A stretch of DNA of 11,087 nucleotides, from NCBI GenBank assembly GCA_030830465.1, contig JAURMY010000063.1:1-11087 (forward strand). Direction: 5' to 3'. The notes below the pieces were generated by a model. The model made no database searches. It had not been told where the DNA came from and was given only the letters and a program-made list of their open reading frames with translations. This document shows positions 5,217 to 11,087 of the stretch, piece after piece. The DNA is from Alphaproteobacteria bacterium. GTDB taxonomy: Bacteria; Pseudomonadota; Alphaproteobacteria; Rhodobacterales; Rhodobacteraceae. Numbering within the stretch: position 1 is the stretch's first letter; each line of letters starts with the position of its first letter. The translations under genes were made by a program, and so were the position numbers.

Positions 5217-6674
5217 TCATTTCGCGACAATCGGGGCTAGGAAGGCCTGCAAATCGCCGGCATAAAAGAACAACAGCACACAGCCAAAGGCGGTGACGGC
5301 CGGTGGCAGCCAGACCAGCAGGCCCGCCTCGGACCAGCCTGACGCCGGCGCTGCGCCGCGCAAGAAGAAACCCTTGCCGACAATGGGCAGCAGATAGGCG
5401 ACGTTCAGAAGCGAGGAAATCATCAGAACCGCGATCATCACCCATTGGCCGGTATCGGCAGCGCCCATGACCAGCAGCCACTTGCTCCATGACCCTCCAA
5501 GCGGCGGCAGGCCGATGATCGACAAGGCCCCCACAAGAAAGGCCGCGAATGTCACCGGCATCACGCGTCCAAGGCCGGTCATCTGGCTGATCTCGGTCTT
5601 GTGGGTCGCGACATAGATTGACCCCGCGCACATGAACAGGGTGATCTTGCCCATCGCATGCATGGCGATATGCATCCCGCCCCCCAGCGCGCCCATCGAG
5701 GTGGCCAGCGCCATGCCAAGGGTGATATAACTCAGCTGGCTGACCGTGGAATAGGCCAGCCGGGCCTTCAGGTTGTCTTTGGTCATGGCCACGACGCTGG
5801 CCGCGATGATCGAAAACGCCGCCAGCCACATCAGCCAGACGCTGGCGCCGGACTCGGCCAGAAAATCGATCCCAAAGATGTAAATGCCGACCTTCAGCAT
5901 GGTGAACACACCGGCCTTGACCACGGCAACCGCGTGCAGCAAGGCCGAAACCGGGGTTGGCGCCACCATCGCCGCTGGCAACCAGCGGTGAAACGGCATC
6001 AGGGCGGCCTTGCCGATGCCAAAGGCGTAAAGCGCCAGCAAAACCGCCACCATCGGCCCGGCGATATGGCCCTGTAATATCCCGCCCTTGGTGAAATCCA
6101 GCGTGCCGGTGATTTCATAGGTCCAGACAATTGCCATCAGTTGCAGCCCGATCGAAGTGCCCAGCAGGATGCCCAGATAGGTGCGCGCACCCCGGATCGC
6201 CTCGGGCGTGCCCTTATGCGCCACCAGCGGATAGGTCGACAAGGTCAGCACTTCGTAAAACAGAAACAAAGTGAACATGTTTGCGGAAAAGGCGACGCCC
6301 ATCACGGCGGCGATTGCCACACTGAAGGCCGAAAAGAACCGGGCGTGGTTTTCCTCGTGATTGCCGCGCATATAGCCGATGCCGTAAAGATGGGTCAATA
6401 TCCACAAGCCACTGGCAACAATGGCAAAAAGCAAACCAAGCGGTTCAACGTTAAAGGCCAGGTCAAGGCCGGGCATCACGGAGAACAGGGTCAGATGTCC
6501 GGTCGTTTTATTGCCGACATTGCCAAGGATCGTCAGCACGCACAAAAAGGTCACGACCGCCGCACCCAGCGTCACGCCGTCGCGCAGATTGGGTTGATCG
6601 CGCAGGATCAGGTTGCTGACACCGGCAAAGGTCGGGATCAGCATCGTCAGCAGAATGGCCGTGTTGGTGTCCAT
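5217..6674 (-). CDS. Mrp-type antiporter, second MrpD/NuoM-like proton-translocating subunit
   Basis: Encodes 485 residues, the usual length of a 14-helix MrpD/NuoM/NuoN-type subunit. The TM5 Glu is E141 in FYEVLTLSTYPLVAH, TM7 Lys K222 in GIGKAALMPFHRWLP, TM8 region HAVAVVKAGVF (H247, K253), the TKDNLKARLAYSTVSQLSYI signature follows at 298-317, H339/K343 come next, and TM12 Lys is K398 (GSWSKWL). All residues thought to form the proton path are therefore kept. LPAAMVAPTPVSALLHAV is NuoL/NuoM-like, and the protein is clearly different from the 505-residue subunit next to it, so this is not a recent tandem duplication. Start ATG 6674 follows GAGGTAA seven bases upstream, part of which is the previous stop; the gap to mrpD is 4 bp. 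Confidence 0.9.
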   Translation of the reverse strand: MDTNTAILLTMLIPTFAGVSNLILRDQPNLRDGVTLGAAVVTFLCVLTILGNVGNKTTGHLTLFSVMPGLDLAFNVEPLGLLFAIVASGLWILTHLYGIGYMRGNHEENHARFFSAFSVAIAAVMGVAFSANMFTLFLFYEVLTLSTYPLVAHKGTPEAIRGARTYLGILLGTSIGLQLMAIVWTYEITGTLDFTKGGILQGHIAGPMVAVLLALYAFGIGKAALMPFHRWLPAAMVAPTPVSALLHAVAVVKAGVFTMLKVGIYIFGIDFLAESGASVWLMWLAAFSIIAASVVAMTKDNLKARLAYSTVSQLSYITLGMALATSMGALGGGMHIAMHAMGKITLFMCAGSIYVATHKTEISQMTGLGRVMPVTFAAFLVGALSIIGLPPLGGSWSKWLLVMGAADTGQWVMIAVLMISSLLNVAYLLPIVGKGFFLRGAAPASGWSEAGLLVWLPPAVTAFGCVLLFFYAGDLQAFLAPIVAK

Positions 6675-6678
6675 CGGC

Positions 6679-8196
6679 TTACCTCATCCCTGCGGAACCC
6701 GCCAACAGACCTTCGGCGGCGGCGCGGGCAGCGGTCAGCGTGGTGCCGGTATCAAGCCCGAACCAGATCGTGGCAAGGGCGGCGACCCAGATCGGCGCCA
6801 GCATCGACAGGGGCACCTCGCGCGCGTCGGTTTTCGCGGGTTTCAAGTATAAAACCTCAATCGCGCGCCAGACATAGACCACCGCCAGCAGACTGGAGGC
6901 GACAATCAGCAAGGCCACCGGCCACCAGCCCTTTTCCAAAGCCGCCTGAACCAGCACCCATTTCGAAATGAACCCGGCGGTGCCCGGAACACCAATCAAA
7001 CTCAGCCCCGCGATCACAACCGCGGCAGAGGTCCAGGGCATCTTGCGCCCCATGCCTTCGATGTCGTCATAAAACGACCCGCCCGCGCGCATCACATAAG
7101 CGCCCACACCCATGAACAGCGCCGCCTTGGTGATGCCGTGGTTGAACAGATGGATGATCGCCGCCGTCAGCCCGGTCGAGGACAAGAACGCAATGCCCAA
7201 CAGCATGTAGCCGATCTGGGCAATGCTGGAATAGGCCAGCATCCGTTTGAAATCAGCCTGAAAAATCGCGATGAACGAGGCCGCAAACATCGCAATGACG
7301 GCAAAAGGCAGTATGATCAGTTCCAGCGTATTGACCTCAAACAAAAAGCCGGGCTGGAAGATCGAGAACATGAACCGCAGCAGCACGTAAATCGCCACTT
7401 TGGTGGCCGTCGCCGCCAGAAAAGATGTCACCGCCGAGGGCGCGTAAGTGTAGGCATTGGGCAGCCACAAATGCAGCGGATAGATCGCCACTTTCAGCCC
7501 CATGCCGACCACGATAAAGGCAAAGGCCGCGCGAACGGTTCGGTTGCTGCCCTGCTCGGCCAACCGGTCCGCCAGATCCGCCATGTTCAGCGTCCCGGTC
7601 GCCATATAAAGCAAGCCCAGACCGATCACGAAAAAGGTCGCCCCGATGGTGCCCATGATCAGGTAGTCATAAGCGGCAGTCAGGGCGCGCTTGTCGCGGT
7701 AAGACCCCTGCGCGATCAGTACATAGGTGGACAGCGAGGAAATCTCGAGGAAAACAAACACGTTAAAGGCGTCGCCGGTGATGACCACGCCCAAAAGCCC
7801 GGTCAGGCACAGCATGAACATGGCGTAAAACAGCGTATGGTTCTTTTCCGGCACCTCGGCGGACAGGCTGGCGCGGGCATAGGGCAAGACGATGGCCGCG
7901 ATGGCCGAGACCAGCAGCAACACAAAGGCATTGGCGGCATCGACGCGGTATTCGATCCCCAACGGCGGTGCCCAGCCGCCGATGTGATAGGACAGAATTC
8001 CACCGCCAATCACCTTGGCCAACAGCATGACCGACACCGCAAAGGCGATCAGCGTGGTTGCAAAAGCGATCGGCCAGGCCAAACGCCGGCTGCCCAACAG
8101 CACGATCACCGGTGCGGCCAGAAACGGCACCAGAATTTGCAGAACCGGCAAATGGTCGGTCAGGGTTGCGGCGGTGTGGGTGACTTCGCCTGACAT
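6679..8196 (-). CDS. mrpD: Mrp Na+/H+ antiporter subunit D
   Basis: Encodes 505 residues; of the three antiporter-like proteins this is the closest to canonical MrpD/MnhD. E151 lies in VFLEISSLSTYVLIAQG (TM5), K235 in GLKVAIYPLHLWLPNAYTYAP (TM7), K266 in TKVAIYVLLRF (TM8), the DFKRMLAYSSIAQIGYMLLG signature at 315-334, H349/H353/K357 in IHLFNHGITKAALF, and K412 in GFISKW (TM12). In Mrp complexes MrpD is thought to carry proton movement coupled to Na+ (or K+) extrusion across the inner membrane. It follows mrpC directly, as in all Mrp operons: its ATG shares one base with the mrpC stop (TAATG). The N-terminus before the first helix (residues 1-18) is soluble. Confidence 0.93.
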   Translation of the reverse strand: MSGEVTHTAATLTDHLPVLQILVPFLAAPVIVLLGSRRLAWPIAFATTLIAFAVSVMLLAKVIGGGILSYHIGGWAPPLGIEYRVDAANAFVLLLVSAIAAIVLPYARASLSAEVPEKNHTLFYAMFMLCLTGLLGVVITGDAFNVFVFLEISSLSTYVLIAQGSYRDKRALTAAYDYLIMGTIGATFFVIGLGLLYMATGTLNMADLADRLAEQGSNRTVRAAFAFIVVGMGLKVAIYPLHLWLPNAYTYAPSAVTSFLAATATKVAIYVLLRFMFSIFQPGFLFEVNTLELIILPFAVIAMFAASFIAIFQADFKRMLAYSSIAQIGYMLLGIAFLSSTGLTAAIIHLFNHGITKAALFMGVGAYVMRAGGSFYDDIEGMGRKMPWTSAAVVIAGLSLIGVPGTAGFISKWVLVQAALEKGWWPVALLIVASSLLAVVYVWRAIEVLYLKPAKTDAREVPLSMLAPIWVAALATIWFGLDTGTTLTAARAAAEGLLAGSAGMR

Positions 8197-8633
8197 TACG
8201 CCCGCCCGCCCATCGCATCGCCATGCCGGCGGTTATCCGCTTCGGTCAGGGCCTGTTCCGCATCCAGAATGGCGTCTTCTTCGATGGTGCCGTATTCCTC
8301 GCGGATCCGCACCACCAGCGCCAGCCCAAGCGAGGTCGTGGCGATCCCCACCACGATCGCGGTCAGGATCAGCACATGCGGCAAAGGGTTGGTATAAACA
8401 ACATTCGGGTCGATTTTCATATCGACCGGAAAGATCGGGGCCGTGCCGCCGGTGATCTTCCCCATTGAAATATAAAGCATAAAAACCGAGGTCTGAAAGA
8501 TATTCAGCCCGACGATCTTTTTCACCAGATTGCCCTTGGCGACCACGATATATAGCCCGGTCATCATCAGAATGATGAACAGCCAGTAATTCATATGCCC
8601 CAGGATGAAGGGCCAGGTGAACTCGTCCAGCAT
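8196..8633 (-). CDS. mrpC: Mrp Na+/H+ antiporter subunit C (NuoK-like)
   Basis: Encodes 145 residues with three membrane helices, homologous to NuoK of complex I. Hallmarks are GLNIFQTSVFMLYISMG (about 42-58) and TNPLPHVLILTAIVVGIATTSLGLALVVRI (about 81-110). The second contains the PLPHxLxLTAIVxG motif of MrpC/MbhG, with His where many MrpC have Gln. The C-terminal 30 residues are an acidic soluble tail. Start: the in-frame ATG at 8639 touches its own Shine-Dalgarno, whereas the ATG at 8633 sits six bases from a perfect GAGGA (8644-8640) and overlaps the mrpB stop as TGATG, the same junction type as elsewhere in this operon. The shorter start is therefore used; the longer one adds only MV. 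Confidence 0.92.
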   Translation of the reverse strand: MLDEFTWPFILGHMNYWLFIILMMTGLYIVVAKGNLVKKIVGLNIFQTSVFMLYISMGKITGGTAPIFPVDMKIDPNVVYTNPLPHVLILTAIVVGIATTSLGLALVVRIREEYGTIEEDAILDAEQALTEADNRRHGDAMGGRA

Positions 8634-9073
8634 CACCATTCCTCGTCGCTGATCACAGGGGTGCGGGCGGCAAAGGCATAGTATATCGCCACCATCACAC
8701 CGGTGACGGTGATGCCGACGCCGGCTTCAACCAGCAGGATACCGTAGTGCTGGCCATGCTCCGGGTGATGCGGCGACAGGGCCGCATAGTCGAGATAATT
8801 GAATCCGCCCAACAGGCTGACGATCCCGGTTCCGCCGTAAATCAACACACCCAGCGCCACCAGTTTGTGGACGAACCACGGCGGCAGCACGGCCTGAACC
8901 TGATCAAGGCTGAAGACAATGCCGTAAAGGATAAAAGCCACGGCCATGATCACCCCGGCCTGAAAACCGCCGCCGGGCGAATAGTCGCCGTGAAACTGCA
9001 CATAAAGCGCAAACAACATGATGGTTCCGACCAGAAACTTGGTGATCACACGCAGGATGAGGTGATGGCGCAT
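8633..9073 (-). CDS. mrpB: Mrp Na+/H+ antiporter subunit B
   Basis: Encodes 146 residues with about four membrane helices, of the MnhB family. The family signature FHGDYSPGGGFQAGVIMAVAF begins at residue 27. LVEAGVGITVTGVMVAIYY (114-132) is the second conserved block, with E116 in the membrane. Family length is usually about 140, so the gene is complete. ATG 9073 shares a base with the preceding stop (TGATG) and has GAGGA upstream. In Mrp and Mbh complexes MrpB packs next to the MrpA C-terminal region, and here it directly follows the MbhD/E-like gene. Confidence 0.93.
   Translation of the reverse strand: MRHHLILRVITKFLVGTIMLFALYVQFHGDYSPGGGFQAGVIMAVAFILYGIVFSLDQVQAVLPPWFVHKLVALGVLIYGGTGIVSLLGGFNYLDYAALSPHHPEHGQHYGILLVEAGVGITVTGVMVAIYYAFAARTPVISDEEW
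8640..8644 (-). promoter_or_regulatory. mrpC: ribosome binding site deciding the mrpC start
   Basis: GAGGA on the - strand lies inside the last codons of mrpB, six bases before ATG 8633 and directly abutting ATG 8639. Only the downstream ATG has workable spacing. Confidence 0.65.
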
Positions 9074-9630
9074 CAGGCGTCCTCGCTTTCATCTTTGCGG
9101 CGGCGGCGCCTGAGGCCTGAAATCAGCAGCAAAACCCCGATCCCCGCCGTAAACACCACCGCTGTTTCCCCCAATGTATCATAGCCGCGATAGCTGGCCA
9201 GGATCGCGGTGACGATATTCGGCACACCGATTTCATGCGGCACGCGCTCGATATAATCGGGTGCAACATGCAGCATCGCCGGGGCATTGGCGTCACCGAA
9301 ATTCGGCATGTCAAGCGTGCCATAAAACAGGGCCGCACCGGTGATAACGACCACCAGCAAGGGCAGCGCCGGCGAATGTTTTGACGGCCGCTCAAACCGC
9401 GAGGTCAGTGCCAATGTGCCCAGCATCAGAACGGTCGAGATACCAGCTCCGACCGCAGCTTCGGTAAAGGCCACGTCAACCGCGTCAAGCGTGACCAGAA
9501 GCAGGGCGGACAACAGGCTGAAAACACCCGACAACATGACGATGGCAAACAGGCTGCGGGTGCGCACCACCGCCAGGGCGGTGACGACCAGCATGGTAAA
9601 CAAGGCGACGTTGATCAGCGTGTCAATCAC
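9073..9630 (-). CDS. MrpA C-terminal-like subunit (fused MbhD + MbhE domains, DUF4040)
   Basis: Encodes 185 residues equivalent to the C-terminal portion of MrpA as a free-standing protein. Residues about 5-75 form an MbhD/DUF4040 domain with three helices and the motif VDVAFTEAAVGAG (51-63, E57 in the membrane). Residues about 88-172 form an MbhE-like domain with two helices and NIVTAILASYRGYDTLGETAVVF (138-160; D151 and E155). The C-terminus RRRRRKDESEDA is a strongly basic then acidic cytoplasmic anchor. In MrpA this region provides part of the proposed cation path; here the NuoL-like N-terminal part of MrpA is not fused. Start is GTG at 9630, overlapping the mrpG stop as GTGA, with AAGGGGA upstream. 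Confidence 0.9.
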   Translation of the reverse strand: MIDTLINVALFTMLVVTALAVVRTRSLFAIVMLSGVFSLLSALLLVTLDAVDVAFTEAAVGAGISTVLMLGTLALTSRFERPSKHSPALPLLVVVITGAALFYGTLDMPNFGDANAPAMLHVAPDYIERVPHEIGVPNIVTAILASYRGYDTLGETAVVFTAGIGVLLLISGLRRRRRKDESEDA

Positions 9631-9971
9631 CGGACGTCCCCTTCCGGTTCATCCGGTCCGGTCAGACCCGGCGCTTCGGTGGGGCGCAGACCGCTGACAA
9701 GGGCGGCATTGGCCACAGCATGGGTCGCGGTCGGGCCGGTGATAAACAAAAAGATGCCGATAATCAAAAGCTTGACCGATATCAACCCCAATCCGGATTG
9801 CATCCCCATACCCACCAGCAACAGGATCACCCCGGCGCTGTCAGAGATCGAGGCCGCATGCAGGCGCGACCAGAAATCCGGGAAACGCACGATGCCGACC
9901 GCGCCGATGACGGCGAAAAACGACCCGCTGACGATGAAGGCCCAGCTGAGGACCAGGATCAGGCTTTCCAT
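9627..9971 (-). CDS. mrpG: Mrp Na+/H+ antiporter subunit G
   Basis: Encodes 114 residues with three membrane helices, MnhG/PhaG family. Signatures are GAVGIVRFPDFWSRLHAASISDS (23-45) and FITGPTATHAVANAA (76-90). The length is normal for the family; the last 20 residues are a soluble Pro/Glu-rich tail. The ATG at 9971 follows AAGGGGA and lies 2 bp after the mrpF stop. It is a small structural subunit required for assembly of the Mrp complex in systems studied elsewhere. Confidence 0.93.
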   Translation of the reverse strand: MESLILVLSWAFIVSGSFFAVIGAVGIVRFPDFWSRLHAASISDSAGVILLLVGMGMQSGLGLISVKLLIIGIFLFITGPTATHAVANAALVSGLRPTEAPGLTGPDEPEGDVR

Positions 9972-9973
9972 GC

Positions 9974-10255
9974 TCAGTCCCCTTCTTCCGGGCGCGGCAC
10001 ATCGCCGATGGCCCGGTACCGAAAGAATTTCAGGATGGCGATGGTTCCAACAAAATTGATCAGCGCATAAAGCAGCGCGATGTCCAGAAAATCCGGGCGG
10101 CCATTGAGAAATCCGAGCACGCCGATAAACAGAACCGTATGGGTGCCGAAGGCATTGACCGCCAGAACCCGGTCATAAAGCGTCGGGCCGGCAAACAGGC
10201 GGTAAAGCACCAGAATCATCGCAACAAACAGGGCAACGGCGGCAAGCTCAAACAT
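9974..10255 (-). CDS. mrpF: Mrp Na+/H+ antiporter subunit F
   Basis: Encodes 93 residues with three helices, MnhF/PhaF family. The conserved GPTLYDRVLAVNAFG (23-37, with D28) and PDFLDIALLYALINFVGTIA (54-73) are both present. The start overlaps the mrpE stop as TGATG at 10257-10253. The length is typical. Confidence 0.92.
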   Translation of the reverse strand: MFELAAVALFVAMILVLYRLFAGPTLYDRVLAVNAFGTHTVLFIGVLGFLNGRPDFLDIALLYALINFVGTIAILKFFRYRAIGDVPRPEEGD

Positions 10256-10734
10256 CAGGCCCGCCCCCGTTCCGTCGCAGTCACCCGTCCATCCATGTCG
10301 GCCAGCGCATCAATATCGGCGGGCGAAAAAGCCAGGGCGTGGACCAGAAAACTGCCGGGATCGGTCTCGACCGAAATGGTTCCGGGCGTCAGCGTGATCG
10401 AATTGGCAAAGATCACCTGCCCCAGATCGGTGCGTTGCGTACAGGGAACGGCGAAAAGGTGCTGCCGGATCGGCATTGCGGGGGCCAGAATGATCTTGGT
10501 GACGTTCCAGTTGGCCTTGGCGATTTCCCACAACAGCCACAGGATATACCCGGCGAAAGCCACAGGTTTCAGGGCGATTTCCACCTGATCCCCATCAACC
10601 GCATCCATCCGGCGGATGATCCAGATCACCAGCAAAACCGAGGCCGCGCCGAACACCAGGATCAACGTCTCGAACAGACCGGACATCAGCAACCACAGGG
10701 CCGCAAGCACGATTGCCGAAAAAAGCGGTCTCAC
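10255..10734 (-). CDS. mrpE: Mrp Na+/H+ antiporter subunit E, first gene of the operon
   Basis: Encodes 159 residues of the MnhE family. Two or three N-terminal hydrophobic segments (about 4-40 and 56-74) precede a cytoplasmic domain with the family hallmark NSITLTPGTISVE (111-123) and FLVHALAF (129-136). Start is GTG at 10734: an in-frame TGA lies three codons upstream, so no earlier start is possible, and GGGGGGA lies nine bases upstream. An out-of-frame ATG at about 10742 overlaps this leader but does not encode an MnhE-like N-terminus. First gene of the ten-gene operon; promoter and leader lie in 10735-10835. Confidence 0.92.
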   Translation of the reverse strand: MRPLFSAIVLAALWLLMSGLFETLILVFGAASVLLVIWIIRRMDAVDGDQVEIALKPVAFAGYILWLLWEIAKANWNVTKIILAPAMPIRQHLFAVPCTQRTDLGQVIFANSITLTPGTISVETDPGSFLVHALAFSPADIDALADMDGRVTATERGRA

Positions 10735-10756
10735 CCGTATTCATCCCCCCAAGTCA

Positions 10757-10772
10757 CCGCCGGTTTCGGCGG
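10757..10772. other. GC-rich leader hairpin upstream of mrpE
   Basis: CCGCCG (10757-10762) and CGGCGG (10767-10772) form a perfect 6-bp stem with a 4-base loop, 22 bases before the mrpE GTG. No T-run follows on the - strand, so it is not an obvious terminator; it could affect translation of the leader. Confidence 0.4.
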
Positions 10773-10802
10773 CCGCACCCTGATCCTGGCGCCATTGGCT
10801 GC

Positions 10803-10831
10803 ACCATAGAAAAGTTGCCCTGTGCTGTACA
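10803..10831 (-). promoter_or_regulatory. candidate promoter of the Mrp operon
   Basis: On the - strand TGTACA (10831-10826, 4 of 6 to the -35 consensus), a 17-bp spacer and TATGGT (10808-10803, 4 of 6 to the -10 consensus). It would give a leader of about 60 bases containing the GC-rich hairpin. The -35 lies inside the 8-bp palindrome CTGTACAG (10825-10832). Weak and found by eye. Confidence 0.3.
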
Positions 10832-10858
10832 GATCGCCAAACAGGCTTTTTTCGATAC

Positions 10859-10935
10859 TTCCGGGTGAAAATACCGGATTTGGTGGGGTTCGCGTTTCGG
10901 ACCACCGGCTATTGACGGGTGATTTCCGGGTGAAA
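10859..10935. repeat. pair of 12-bp direct repeats upstream of the Mrp operon
   Basis: TTCCGGGTGAAA occurs at 10859-10870 and again at 10924-10935, 65 bp apart start to start. Both are upstream of the candidate mrpE promoter. Such a pair could be regulator binding sites or remnants of a small duplication; the flanks are not alike beyond the repeat. Confidence 0.5.
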
Positions 10936-10941
10936 GTCGTG

Positions 10942-10967
10942 GAATCCCGTTATTTTATGGGGGATTC
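10942..10967. repeat. 7-bp inverted repeat with AT-rich loop
   Basis: GAATCCC (10942-10948) and GGGATTC (10961-10967) are perfect inverted copies around 12 bases rich in A and T. No T-run follows. It may be an operator or a transcript hairpin. Confidence 0.4.
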
Positions 10968-11087
10968 TCTGGATAAGTGTTGCGTGACCAGCCCCGAAGG
11001 CCGCATAAAGGCACAAACGGGACCAGCACAGGCAGTCAACCTTTGTTAGGGCTTGAAAGATAGGCTTGCGCGAAATGCAGGCGGTGC

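Larger units (their letters stand above)
10735..11087. other. non-coding region upstream of the Mrp operon
   Basis: These 353 bases hold no convincing gene in any frame; the only open stretch, from a GTG at 10822 to 11049 on the + strand, has no recognisable protein content and no Shine-Dalgarno. The region contains the mrpE leader and promoter candidate, the direct repeat pair and the inverted repeat listed separately. From 10968 to the window edge I see nothing definite; it may be the upstream region of a gene beyond the window. Confidence 0.55.

Noticed and set aside
4873..5829. A 318-residue reading of the small membrane protein gene starting at 5829
   Set aside because: The extra N-terminal part is out-of-frame translation of the second antiporter gene and has no membrane or domain character; a Shine-Dalgarno-led ATG exists at 5208.
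7138..8193. Long + strand open frame (351 codons) opposite mrpD
   Set aside because: Its translation is dominated by His, Gln, Arg and Gly with no domain or hydrophobic pattern, as expected for the complement of GC-rich membrane-protein codons. The same applies to + strand frames at 3761-4573, 5658-6077 and 6141-6971.
5217..8196. Recent tandem duplication of mrpD
   Set aside because: The two proteins share only the family signatures (for example EISSLSTYVL versus EVLTLSTYPL) and differ widely elsewhere, so they are old paralogs.
3176..10734. A membrane-bound hydrogenase or complex I (Nuo) operon
   Set aside because: Gene order resembles Mbh, but there is no NiFe large or small subunit, no NuoB/C/D/H-like or ferredoxin-type gene; the MrpE, F and G subunits with a free MbhD/E protein point to an Mrp antiporter.
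10691..10745. Frameshift at the mrpE start, because an ATG at about 10742 lies in another frame
   Set aside because: The GTG frame gives a normal MnhE N-terminal membrane segment and an in-frame stop lies just upstream; the ATG frame gives nothing MnhE-like.
10968..10976. TCTGGATAA, one mismatch from a DnaA box, suggesting an origin
   Set aside because: Single isolated match with no further boxes, no clear AT-rich unwinding element and no replication genes nearby.
10822..11049. 75-codon + strand frame in the upstream region
   Set aside because: GTG start without a Shine-Dalgarno, no recognisable content, and it runs across the repeats and the likely - strand promoter.
1..11087. CRISPR arrays, tRNA or rRNA genes, transposase genes or attachment sites
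   Set aside because: No regularly spaced repeats, cloverleaf segments, rRNA-like stretches or transposase/integrase frames were seen by eye on either strand.

Overview
The window looks like chromosomal DNA of a GC-rich alphaproteobacterium, most likely Rhodobacteraceae. That is an inference from GC-rich codon use, the protein sequences and the tight gene packing; no rRNA or marker gene is present to fix the taxon.

Layout. (1) Positions 1-165 hold the 3' end of a GhrA-type 2-hydroxyacid dehydrogenase on the + strand. (2) Convergent to it, 218-1599 on the - strand is a two-gene unit: a divergent uracil-DNA glycosylase family protein with a four-cysteine Fe-S signature, overlapping an SseB-family protein by ATGA. 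(3) Divergent from that unit, 1680-3061 on the + strand is an ArsR-family repressor overlapping, also by ATGA, a permease of the ArsP/DUF318 family. The 80-bp divergent region carries a perfect 16-bp palindrome that overlaps candidate promoters in both directions. (4) After a convergent intergenic region with an imperfect hairpin (3062-3175), the rest of the window up to 10734 is one tightly packed - strand operon of ten genes for a multisubunit Mrp-type cation/proton antiporter. Its transcription order is mrpE, mrpF, mrpG, a fused MbhD/MbhE-like (MrpA C-terminal) protein, mrpB, mrpC, mrpD, a second MrpD/NuoM-like subunit, a small two-helix membrane protein of unknown function, and a third, longer MrpD/NuoL-like subunit. 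(5) 10735-11087 is a non-coding leader/promoter region with several short repeats.

How the genes work together. The Mrp operon lacks a full-length MrpA. The C-terminal MrpA segment is a separate 185-aa protein, and three separate antiporter-like subunits are present, each keeping the TM5 Glu, TM7 Lys, TM8 Lys and TM12 Lys of the complex I antiporter family. The order E-F-G-A'-B-C-D is that of the membrane arm of archaeal Mbh/Mbs complexes rather than the classical mrpABCDEFG order, but no hydrogenase, NuoB/C/D or ferredoxin-oxidising subunit is visible. It is therefore most simply an atypical Mrp antiporter with an expanded proton-translocating arm. The arsR-permease pair looks like a self-regulated trivalent (possibly methylated) arsenical efflux module. 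The most worthwhile leads are the three-antiporter Mrp arrangement with its unnamed small membrane protein, and the shared operator that might also place the DNA glycosylase/SseB unit under ArsR control.
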